A stretch of DNA of 64,000 bases from Microbacterium fluvii (lineage in GTDB: Bacteria; Actinomycetota; Actinomycetes; Actinomycetales; Microbacteriaceae). The position numbers and the translations under genes were made by a program. This document shows, piece after piece, positions 26,764-36,002 of this stretch (positions within the stretch are counted from its first letter, which is position 1; each line of letters opens with the position of its first letter). Location: assembly GCF_025515205.1 (NCBI RefSeq), contig NZ_JAOPFX010000004.1, forward strand, positions 305,758 through 369,757, in the 5' to 3' direction. The notes beneath the pieces are model-generated. The model ran no database searches. It was not told the DNA's origin and saw only the letters and a list, made by a program, of their open reading frames with translations.

Positions 26764-27315
26764 ATGCGCGCCGCCGACGTTCAGAGTGAGATCACGAAAG
26801 TCCTCGTCACCGAGGAGCAGATCCGGGCCAAGCTCGATGACATCGCGGCGCGTGTCGTCGCCGACTACGAAGGGCGCGATCTGCTGCTGGTGGGTGTGCT
26901 CAAGGGTGCCGTCATGGTGATGGCCGACTTCGCCAGGTCGCTGCCGCGCGAGATCACGATGGACTGGATGGCGGTGTCGTCGTACGGCACGGGCACCAAG
27001 TCGAGCGGCGTCGTGCAGATCCGCAAAGACCTCGACAGCGACCTGACCGGCAAGCACGTGCTCATCGTCGAAGACATCATCGACTCCGGGCTGACCCTGA
27101 GCTGGCTGCTGGAGAACTTCGCCTCGCGCGGAGCCGCGTCTGTCGAGGTGTTCGCCCTGCTGCGCAAGCCGGATGCCGCCAAGGTCGAGGTCGACTGCCG
27201 CTACATCGGGTTCGACATCTCGAACGAGTTCGTCGTGGGCTACGGCCTCGACTATGCGGAGAAGTACCGCAACCTGCGCGACGTCGCGGTGCTCGCGCCC
27301 CACGTCTACGCGTAG
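26764..27315 (+). CDS. hpt: Hypoxanthine phosphoribosyltransferase
   Basis: This 183-residue purine-salvage enzyme makes IMP or GMP from hypoxanthine or guanine and PRPP. The PRPP-binding loop [16 protein letters not shown] and [16 protein letters not shown] are both present, as is the C-terminal [16 protein letters not shown]. It has normal length and a leaderless start. In M. tuberculosis hpt directly follows tilS; here a 3.3-kb block separates them. It precedes ftsH by 68 bases. Confidence 0.95.
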   Translation: MRAADVQSEITKVLVTEEQIRAKLDDIAARVVADYEGRDLLLVGVLKGAVMVMADFARSLPREITMDWMAVSSYGTGTKSSGVVQIRKDLDSDLTGKHVLIVEDIIDSGLTLSWLLENFASRGAASVEVFALLRKPDAAKVEVDCRYIGFDISNEFVVGYGLDYAEKYRNLRDVAVLAPHVYA

Positions 27316-27383
27316 CCGGCGGCGTACGCCGTGGGCGAATCCACAGAGTCGGCATAGGCGGCCCGCGATACCCTGATCGCACC

Positions 27384-29387
<2,004 letters not shown>

Positions 29388-29390
<3 letters not shown>

Positions 29391-29399
29391 GCTCTGGTC
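29388..29399 (+). promoter_or_regulatory. Leaderless promoter -10 of folE overlapping the ftsH stop codon
   Basis: TAGGCT (29388-29393) begins with the TAG stop of ftsH and stands exactly six bases before the folE GTG at 29400. There is no ribosome site. Confidence 0.55.
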
Positions 29400-30008
29400 G
29401 TGGCCGTCGATTCAGAGCGCGTCGCCCGGCTCGTGCGCGAGCTGCTCGAGGCGATCGGTGAAGACCCAGACCGGCCCGGCCTGCGTCAGACCCCGCAGCG
29501 GGTCGCAGACGCGTACGCGGAGTTCTTCGCGGGTGTGGGAGAGGATGCCGCCGCCCCGCTCGCCAACACGATCTCGGTGAGCAGGGGCCCAGCTCCCGAG
29601 ACCCTTCCCTCGGGTGCCGTGATGCTCCGGGGCATCCGCTTCCGCTCGGTGTGCGAGCACCACCTGCTGCCCTTCCGCGGGCATGCACATCTGGCCTATC
29701 TGCCGGGCGAGCAGGTCGTAGGGCTGGGGGCGCTTCCCAAGGTCGTCGACATCCTCTCGTCGCGCCCGCAGGTGCAGGAGCGACTGGGCGAGCAGATCGC
29801 CGACACGATCGCGGGGTCGCTCGACGCCCGCGGCGTGCTGGTCGTGCTCGAGGCCACCCACGAATGCGTCACGATGCGCGGTGCGCAGCAGTCCGACTCG
29901 TCGACCGTGACGATCGCGGCTCGCGGCGAGCTCGCAGCGCCCGCGGCGCGCGCCGAGCTGATCGCCCTGCTGGGCACCCCGGGCGCCGCGGGGACCGCCG
30001 GCCGATGA
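29400..30008 (+). CDS. folE: GTP cyclohydrolase I
   Basis: This 202-residue enzyme opens the folate pathway by converting GTP to dihydroneopterin triphosphate. Zinc ligands are Cys85 and His88 in CEHHLLPF and Cys156 in THECVTMRG. The substrate-binding block GLGALPKVVDI is present. It is the first gene of the chain folE-folP-folB-folK, joined by four-base overlaps. A leaderless start at GTG 29400 is likely. Confidence 0.95.
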   Translation: MAVDSERVARLVRELLEAIGEDPDRPGLRQTPQRVADAYAEFFAGVGEDAAAPLANTISVSRGPAPETLPSGAVMLRGIRFRSVCEHHLLPFRGHAHLAYLPGEQVVGLGALPKVVDILSSRPQVQERLGEQIADTIAGSLDARGVLVVLEATHECVTMRGAQQSDSSTVTIAARGELAAPAARAELIALLGTPGAAGTAGR

Positions 30009-30808
30009 CCGCTCTGATCATGGGCATCGTCAACGTGACGCCCGATTCGTTCAGCGACGGCGGCCGCTACCTGTCGCACGATGCCGCCATCGCGCACGGA
30101 TTGGCCCTGATCGCCGACGGTGCCGACATCCTCGACATCGGCGGCGAGTCCACCCGACCGGGGGCGGCCAGGGTCACCGCGGCCGAAGAGCAGCAGCGGG
30201 TCGTGCCGGTCATCCGGGAGCTCACCGCGGCCGGTGCGACGGTGAGCATCGACACGATGAACGCGCAGACGGCGCTCGCCGCCGTCGAGGCGGGCGCGCG
30301 CATCGTCAACGACGTGTCGGGCGGCATGGCCGACCCCGACCTGCTGCCCGCCGTCGCCGGCACCGACGCCGACATCGTGCTGCAGCACTGGCGGGGGCCT
30401 TCCGCCGACATGTACGCGAACGCGGCCTACGACGACGTCGCCGCCGAGGTCGCCGCCGAGCTGCTCGCTCGCCGCGAGGCAGCGGCATCCGCCGGAATCC
30501 GCCTCGAGCGCGTCATCCTCGACCCCGGCATCGGCTTCGGCAAGCGCGGCGAGCAGAACTGGGCGGCGCTGCGCGCGACGCCGCAGCTCGTGGCGCTGGG
30601 TTCCCGGGTGCTCATCGGCACGAGCCGCAAGCGGTTCCTGGGCGACCTTCTCTCGGAGGCGGATGCCGACACCCGCCGCCGCGACCTCGCGACAGCCGTG
30701 ACGAGCGTGCTGGCCGCCCAGGCCGGGGCGTGGGCGGTGCGCGTGCACGACGTGGCCGCGACCCGCGACGCGCTGCGTGTCGTCGCCGCGTGGGAGGGTG
30801 AGAGGTGA
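30005..30808 (+). CDS. folP: Dihydropteroate synthase
   Basis: This 267-residue TIM barrel joins p-aminobenzoate to dihydropterin pyrophosphate and is the sulfonamide target. Conserved loops: IVNVTPDSFSDGG, DIGGESTRPGA, VSIDTMN, NDVSGG and IGTSRKRFLG. The ATG overlaps the folE stop (ATGA), so translation is coupled. Confidence 0.95.
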   Translation: MTALIMGIVNVTPDSFSDGGRYLSHDAAIAHGLALIADGADILDIGGESTRPGAARVTAAEEQQRVVPVIRELTAAGATVSIDTMNAQTALAAVEAGARIVNDVSGGMADPDLLPAVAGTDADIVLQHWRGPSADMYANAAYDDVAAEVAAELLARREAAASAGIRLERVILDPGIGFGKRGEQNWAALRATPQLVALGSRVLIGTSRKRFLGDLLSEADADTRRRDLATAVTSVLAAQAGAWAVRVHDVAATRDALRVVAAWEGER

Positions 30809-31173
30809 TGGACCAGATCACTCTGACGGGGCTGCGCGTGTTCGGCCGGCACGGCGTGTTCGCCCACGAGCGCGAGAACGGTCAGCACTTCGTCATCGAC
30901 CTCGTGCTGACCGTCGACACGCACGAGGCGGCGCGCACCGACGAGGTCACCGACACGGTGCACTACGGCGAGGTGGCCGATGCGGTCGCCGAGATCGTGG
31001 GCGGCGAGCCGGTGGCCCTCATCGAGGCGCTCGCAGCCCGCATCGCGACGGCGGTGCTCGCCTTCGACGGCGTCTCGCGCGTGCAGGTCACGGTGCACAA
31101 GCCACAGGCCCCGATCGCGCACGAGTTCGCCGATGTCGCCGTCACGATCACCCGCGCGAGGGCTGAGGTGTGA
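30805..31173 (+). CDS. folB: Dihydroneopterin aldolase
   Basis: This 122-residue enzyme makes 6-hydroxymethyl-dihydropterin. It starts with DQITLTGLRVFGRHGVFAHE, with the active-site glutamate and the C-terminal lysine (VTVHKPQAPI) conserved. The start is GTG at 30805 overlapping the folP stop, or the next codon ATG at 30808. Tightly packed in the folate operon. Confidence 0.94.
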   Translation: MMDQITLTGLRVFGRHGVFAHERENGQHFVIDLVLTVDTHEAARTDEVTDTVHYGEVADAVAEIVGGEPVALIEALAARIATAVLAFDGVSRVQVTVHKPQAPIAHEFADVAVTITRARAEV

Positions 31174-31703
31174 GCCGCCGTCTCGCGCAGGGCTTCACCG
31201 GCGCCGACCGCAGCGGCGAGGGCGCTCCGGTCGAAGCCGTCGTGGCGCTGGGCGCCAACCTGGGAGACCGCGCCGCAACCCTCGCGGCGGCCCTCGACGA
31301 GCTCGCGCGTCTGCCATTGGTCGACGGCGTGCGGGCGGCGGAGCCGATGGAGTCGGTCGCCGTCAAGCCGGAGGGGCCGGATGCCGACGCCCCCGCCTAC
31401 CTCAACACGGTGGCGCTCGTGACGACCAGGCTCGCCCCCACCGTGCTGCTGGCGTATCTGCACGCCATCGAAGACCGCCATGGGCGGGTGCGCACCGAGC
31501 GCTGGGGTGACCGCACGCTCGATCTCGATCTCATCGCCTACGGCGACGCCCGCAGCGACACCGAGACCCTGACCCTGCCGCATCCGCGAGCCGCCGAGCG
31601 CGACTTCGTGCTGCGGCCGTGGCTCTCAGTCGACCCCGACGCGGTGCTGCCCGGTGCCGGTCGGGTGGCCGAGCTGCTGGCCAGGCTGGAGACCGGCTCG
31701 TGA
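31170..31703 (+). CDS. folK: 2-amino-4-hydroxy-6-hydroxymethyldihydropteridine pyrophosphokinase
   Basis: This 177-residue enzyme uses ATP to pyrophosphorylate the pterin made by FolB. Seen: LGANLGDRAATL, the metal-binding RWGDRTLDLDLIAYG, and LPHPRAAERDFVLRPW. The GTG start overlaps the folB stop by four bases. About 20 extra N-terminal residues precede the conserved core, so an internal start is possible but has no better signal. Confidence 0.93.
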   Translation: MSRRLAQGFTGADRSGEGAPVEAVVALGANLGDRAATLAAALDELARLPLVDGVRAAEPMESVAVKPEGPDADAPAYLNTVALVTTRLAPTVLLAYLHAIEDRHGRVRTERWGDRTLDLDLIAYGDARSDTETLTLPHPRAAERDFVLRPWLSVDPDAVLPGAGRVAELLARLETGS

Positions 31704-32206
31704 AGCGCACCGGTTCTCTGGCGCTGCTGATCGCCGCCGTCATCGGCCTTGTCGCCGGCTTCTTGATCGACCATGCCCTCACCGTGGTCGGCCGAGCCAC
31801 CTTCACTCCCGCGTGGACGCTGCCGGTGCTGCTGATCGTGCTCGGCGCGTTCGATCTGGCTCTGGCCTGGCCGATCCGCCAGGCGACGACGGGCAAGGCC
31901 ACCTCGGCGGTCAATCCGTTCCGCGCGCTGCGCGTGGCGATGCTCGCGAAGGCCTCCAGCATCGTGGGTGCCGGTCTCGCCGGCTTCGCGCTGGGGCTGC
32001 TCGCGTTCCTCCTGACCCGCCCCGTCGTGCCGTCGGTAGGCTCGATGGCACCGACCATCGCGACGGTCGTCGCCGGCGCCGTGCTGGTGGCGGCCGGACT
32101 GATCGCCGAGTTCCTGTGCACCATCCGGAAGGACGACGATGACGAACAGCCCGGAGGCGTCGACCCCGGACTCCCCGACCCCGGCGTCACCCCCTCTCAC
32201 CACTGA
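31700..32206 (+). CDS. DUF3180 integral membrane protein
   Basis: This 168-residue protein has four transmembrane helices (about 5-27, 35-58, 80-106 and 115-140) and a charged, Pro-rich tail. DUF3180 proteins are conserved next to folK in actinobacteria, as is Rv3605c in M. tuberculosis; their function is unknown. GTG overlaps the folK stop. Its 3' end overlaps the next gene by 68 bases in another frame, which is unusually long for this operon. Confidence 0.85.
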   Translation: MKRTGSLALLIAAVIGLVAGFLIDHALTVVGRATFTPAWTLPVLLIVLGAFDLALAWPIRQATTGKATSAVNPFRALRVAMLAKASSIVGAGLAGFALGLLAFLLTRPVVPSVGSMAPTIATVVAGAVLVAAGLIAEFLCTIRKDDDDEQPGGVDPGLPDPGVTPSHH

Positions 32207-32756
32207 GCAGCCCGCCGCGGCACCACCGGCGGTGCTCGACGAGGGTACCTACGAGGCGCTCATCGAGCCGCGCTCGCCGCAGCGACTCGAGCTCGACGGC
32301 ACGTGGCACCAGATCTCGCGGAACTACCTGTGGGTTCAGGTGATCAGCCAGGGACTGCTGATCCTGGTCGTGGCGGCGGCCGTCGTCGTGATGGTGCTCG
32401 CGTTCGGATGGCTGTGGCCGCTCATCCCGGGCGGCATCCTGCTCGTGATCCTGATCTGGACCCTCGCGATCCTGCCGAGGCAGGTGCGGGCCATCGGCTA
32501 CCGCCTGCGCGAGAACGACCTCGTCTTCCGCAAGGGCATCCTCTGGCAGCGGATCGTCGCCGTGCCCTACGGGCGCATGCAGCTGGTCGACATCACCCAC
32601 GGGCCGCTCGACCGCGGCTTCGGCATCGCCCAGCTCAAGCTCGTCACCGCCGCGGCCTCCACCGGGGTCACGATCCCCGGACTCACCCAGGGCGCGGCCG
32701 AGCAGCTGCGCGACACCCTGATCGCCGTCGCCGAGTCTCGCCGGACGGGGCTGTGA
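32139..32756 (+). CDS. Membrane-anchored bacterial PH-domain protein (YdbS-like)
   Basis: This 205-residue protein has a Pro/Thr-rich N-terminus (1-45), two transmembrane helices (about 68-105) and then a bPH2/DUF304 domain (about 110-195: RENDLVFRKGILWQRIVAVPYGRMQLVDI). YdbS/YdbT pairs occur together and YdbT homologues lie next door. The function is not established; roles in envelope stress or membrane protein handling have been suggested for Bacillus homologues. The start at 32139 lies inside the preceding gene. Confidence 0.83.
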   Translation: MTNSPEASTPDSPTPASPPLTTEQPAAAPPAVLDEGTYEALIEPRSPQRLELDGTWHQISRNYLWVQVISQGLLILVVAAAVVVMVLAFGWLWPLIPGGILLVILIWTLAILPRQVRAIGYRLRENDLVFRKGILWQRIVAVPYGRMQLVDITHGPLDRGFGIAQLKLVTAAASTGVTIPGLTQGAAEQLRDTLIAVAESRRTGL

Positions 32757-34402
32757 GCAGCATCCCCGCCGGCACCGACGACGCGCCCGCGCCCCGCCCC
32801 GCGGAGGTGCGATCGCCGCTGAGCGACGGGCAGTGGCACCGCCTGCATCCGCTCACGCCGCTCTTCCGCGGCGGACTCGTGCTCGTGATCGTCGCCGGCG
32901 TCGTGATCTCGAACCTGCGCGATCGGCTCGTGGAGTTCTTCCTGCCGAGCGTCGTGCCTGGGCTCGATCCCGACGACGTCGAGGACTTCGAGCAGAACTC
33001 CGGCGATCCGATCGACTTCATCCTCGCCAACAACCTCCTGCTGTGGGCGCTGCTGGCCCTCCTCGTGGTCGTGCTCGTGCTCATCGGCATCTTCTACCTG
33101 ATGTGGCGCTTCCACACGTTCCGCATCACCGGCGACGACGTCGAGGTGCGCCAGGGCGTGCTCTTCCGCAGTCACCGTCGCGCCCCGCTCGACCGGGTGC
33201 AGGGCGTCAACCTCACCCGCCCGATGATCGCGCGACTGTTCGGCATGGCCAAGCTCGAGGTCGTCGGGGCGGGTCTCGACGCCAACGTCAAGCTCGAGTA
33301 CCTCTCGACCGCGAACGCCGAGACGGTGCGCGCCGACATCCTGCGCCTGGCCTCGGGCGTGCAGCTGGCGGAGGCGGATGCGGCCGCCCCCGGTCGGCAT
33401 GCCTCTGCCGCGTCGGTGGTCAGCGCCGGCATCACGGGGCTCATCGTCGGGGCAGAAGACCCGGCCGCCGAGCCGGAGTCGGTCGTGCACATCCCGGTCG
33501 GCAGACTCATCGGCTCGCACGTGCTCAGCGGCACGACGGTGTCGCTCCTCGTCACGATCGCCGTGATCGTGGTCGGCGCGATCGTCGGCACGCCCTGGCT
33601 GCTTTTCGCCATGATCCCGACCGCGATCACCTTCGCCGCGGTCTGGGTGCGCTCGATCACCAAGTCGCTGCGCTACTCGATCGCGCCGACGGCAAGCGGC
33701 GTGCGCATCACGTTCGGGCTGTTCACGACCATCACCGAGACCCTGCCGCCCGGTCGCGTGCACGGCGTCGAGGTGAGCCAGCCGCTGCTGTGGCGCGCGA
33801 AGGGCTGGTGGGCGATCCGCGTCAACCGGCTGTCGGGTCGCAGCGCGACCGACGGTCAGGCCGACCAGTTCGCCACCGTGCTGCCCGTGGGCACCCTCGA
33901 CGACGTCGAGCGGGTGCTGCGGCTGCTGCTGCCGGGGTTCGACGAGGCCGACTGGCCGGCCGTGTTCGCGCACGGGCTGCTCGGCCCCGTCGAGGCCGAC
34001 CCCTTCACGAACACGCCGCGCCGGGCGCGGCTGCTGCGACCGCTGTCGTGGCGACGCAACGGGTTCGTGCTCGCCGAGGGCGCCCTGCTGCTGCGCCGCG
34101 GGTTCGTGTGGCGCAAGCTCGCGATCTTCCCGCTGGCGCGCGTGCAGAGCGTCGGCATCACGCAGGGGCCGGTGGATCGGATGCTGTCGGTGGCGAACGT
34201 GCGCGCGCACACGATCCTGGGGCCCGTCGACGGGTCGCTCGGCATCATCGACCGCGCCGCGGCGCTGGAGCTGTTCGCCGATGCGGAGGCCGCCGCCGTG
34301 CGGGCTGCGGCCGGTGACCGCAGCCACCGCTGGGCGGGGGCGCCGCAGCATCCGCCGATCGCCGTCGCTGCGCCGATCACCGCGGGGGAGACGGAGGCAT
34401 GA
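32753..34402 (+). CDS. Triple bacterial PH-domain membrane protein (YdbT-like)
   Basis: This 549-residue membrane protein has helix pairs at about 40-60 and 85-112, and again near 265-310. It carries three bPH2/DUF304 modules, each with the signature R-x-x-P-LxRVQGV or RVHGVEVSQ or ARVQSVGITQ, around 130-200, 320-400 and 440-520. This is the partner of the preceding YdbS-like protein and starts with a four-base overlap. It is conserved between folK and panC in actinobacteria; function unknown. Confidence 0.83.
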   Translation: MSSIPAGTDDAPAPRPAEVRSPLSDGQWHRLHPLTPLFRGGLVLVIVAGVVISNLRDRLVEFFLPSVVPGLDPDDVEDFEQNSGDPIDFILANNLLLWALLALLVVVLVLIGIFYLMWRFHTFRITGDDVEVRQGVLFRSHRRAPLDRVQGVNLTRPMIARLFGMAKLEVVGAGLDANVKLEYLSTANAETVRADILRLASGVQLAEADAAAPGRHASAASVVSAGITGLIVGAEDPAAEPESVVHIPVGRLIGSHVLSGTTVSLLVTIAVIVVGAIVGTPWLLFAMIPTAITFAAVWVRSITKSLRYSIAPTASGVRITFGLFTTITETLPPGRVHGVEVSQPLLWRAKGWWAIRVNRLSGRSATDGQADQFATVLPVGTLDDVERVLRLLLPGFDEADWPAVFAHGLLGPVEADPFTNTPRRARLLRPLSWRRNGFVLAEGALLLRRGFVWRKLAIFPLARVQSVGITQGPVDRMLSVANVRAHTILGPVDGSLGIIDRAAALELFADAEAAAVRAAAGDRSHRWAGAPQHPPIAVAAPITAGETEA

Positions 34403-35112
34403 CCCGCGACGGACGGCTCGGAGTCGGGGTCATCGGGGCCGGCCGCGTCGGACCGGTGATCGCCCTGGCGCTCGCCGACGCGGGACACGCCCTTATCGGG
34501 GTCACCCGCGGCTCCGACGACGCGCGCGTCGAGGCGCTGCTGCCCGGGGTCGAACTGCTCGACGCCGTCGAGGTGGCCCGGCGCAGCGAGCTCGTGGTCG
34601 TGGCGGTGCCGCACGATCAGCTGCCGGGGCTCGTGTCGGGGCTCGCCGAGGTGGGCGCCTGGCAGCCGGGGCAGCTCGTGCTGCACACCGACCCTGCGTA
34701 CGGCACCGCGGTGCTCGCGCCGGCGATGGCGCAGGGCGCGATCCCGCTTGCGGTGCACCCGGCGATCGCCTTCACCGGCACCTCGATGGACCTGCGCTCG
34801 CTCACCCACGCGTATGCCGCCGTGACCGCGCCGGGCCCGGTGCTGCCGATCGCGCAGGCGCTGGCGGTGGAGCTCGGGTGCGAGCCCGTCGTCGTCGCCG
34901 AGGCCGATCGAGCCGCCTACGCCGAGGGCATCGCGACGGCCACCGAGTTCTCGCGCTCGATCGTGCAGCAGTCGGCCGATCTGCTGCGGGCCGCAGGCGT
35001 CGGGAATCCCGGTTCGTATCTGGCCAGGCTCGTGCACTCGACGGTCGACGACGCGCTGACATGGGCCGGTGGCGAAGCCCCGACCCTGCCCGCCGATACG
35101 ATCGACGAATGA
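34399..35112 (+). CDS. Rossmann-fold DUF2520 protein, PanC-linked
   Basis: This 237-residue protein has an N-terminal NAD(P)-binding Rossmann domain (GVGVIGAGRVGPVIALALADAG, then a second motif near VVVAVPHDQL) and a C-terminal helical DUF2520 domain. Proteins of this type are regularly encoded immediately before panC in actinobacteria (Rv3603c in M. tuberculosis), suggesting a ketopantoate-reductase-like step; this is inference. It overlaps both neighbours by four bases. Confidence 0.83.
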   Translation: MTRDGRLGVGVIGAGRVGPVIALALADAGHALIGVTRGSDDARVEALLPGVELLDAVEVARRSELVVVAVPHDQLPGLVSGLAEVGAWQPGQLVLHTDPAYGTAVLAPAMAQGAIPLAVHPAIAFTGTSMDLRSLTHAYAAVTAPGPVLPIAQALAVELGCEPVVVAEADRAAYAEGIATATEFSRSIVQQSADLLRAAGVGNPGSYLARLVHSTVDDALTWAGGEAPTLPADTIDE

Positions 35113-35969
35113 TCCGCACCACCGCGGCGCTGCGCACCCGACTGGCCGAGGCCAGAGCCGCAGCCGCCAAGGCCGACGGCAGCCCCGCGCGCGTCGCCCT
35201 CGTCTCCACGATCGGCTCGCTGCACGACGGGCACATCGACCTCATCCACACCGCGAAAGAGATCGCCGACATCGTGGTCGTGTCGATCTTCGTCAATCCG
35301 CTGCGGTTCCGCACGACGGCCGAGTTCGAGGCCTACCCCCGCACGCCCGACGACGACGAGGCGCTGCTGGAGTCGCTCGGCGTCGACGTCGTCTTCGCCC
35401 CCGACACGGCGGAGCTGCTCCCCGACGGCACGGCGACGACCAAGGTGAGCGCCGGCGACCTGGGCCTGCGCTACGAGGGCCGCAGCCGCCCGTTCTACTT
35501 CGACGGGCTGCTCACGGTCGAGGCGAAGCTGCTGAACCTCGTCGAGCCCGATGCCGTCGTGTACGGGCAGCGCGACCGGCAGCGCGCGTTTCTCGTGCGC
35601 CGCATGATCCGCGATCTGTTCTTCCGTGCGGAGGTCGAGACGGTCGAGACCGTCCGCGGCGACGACGGTCTGCCGGTCTCTACGCGCGTGGGGATGCTGG
35701 AGCCCGCCGACCTCGCCGCGGCGACCAAGCTCCCGCTGGCGCTGGAGGCGGCGGCATCCAACGCCGATCGCGGAGTCGATGCCTGCATCGCCGCCGCGCA
35801 GTCCGCGCTGATGGGCGAGCCGCGCATCAGCCTGGACTACCTCAGCGTCGTCGACCCCAAGACCTTCCTCCCGGTCGACGAGGGCCACGGCGGGCCTGCT
35901 CTGGCGCTGATCGCGGCCACCGTCGCGGGCCACCGGTTCATCGACAACGCCGAGATCTACCTGGGCTGA
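35109..35969 (+). CDS. panC: PanC family ligase (pantoate-beta-alanine ligase-like) with altered substrate-binding residues
   Basis: This 286-residue HIGH-superfamily protein keeps the nucleotidyl-transfer histidines (STIGSLHDGH, His39 and His42) and overall PanC organisation. However, residues that bind pantoate and ATP in M. tuberculosis PanC differ. Gln72 corresponds to Arg66 (NPLRF), Lys160 to Arg155 and Gln164 to Arg159 (YGQRDRQR), and the SSRN block reads STRV. Position in the operon (after DUF2520) is the classical panC place. It may still make pantothenate, or may use another acid. TACGAT at 35097-35102 lies six bases before the ATG, so an internal leaderless promoter is possible in addition to coupling with the upstream gene. 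The gene symbol reflects family and position. Confidence 0.8.
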   Translation: MIRTTAALRTRLAEARAAAAKADGSPARVALVSTIGSLHDGHIDLIHTAKEIADIVVVSIFVNPLRFRTTAEFEAYPRTPDDDEALLESLGVDVVFAPDTAELLPDGTATTKVSAGDLGLRYEGRSRPFYFDGLLTVEAKLLNLVEPDAVVYGQRDRQRAFLVRRMIRDLFFRAEVETVETVRGDDGLPVSTRVGMLEPADLAAATKLPLALEAAASNADRGVDACIAAAQSALMGEPRISLDYLSVVDPKTFLPVDEGHGGPALALIAATVAGHRFIDNAEIYLG

Positions 35970-36002
35970 CGGCGACGAACCTGCCCGACGCGGTGCACGC
36001 CC

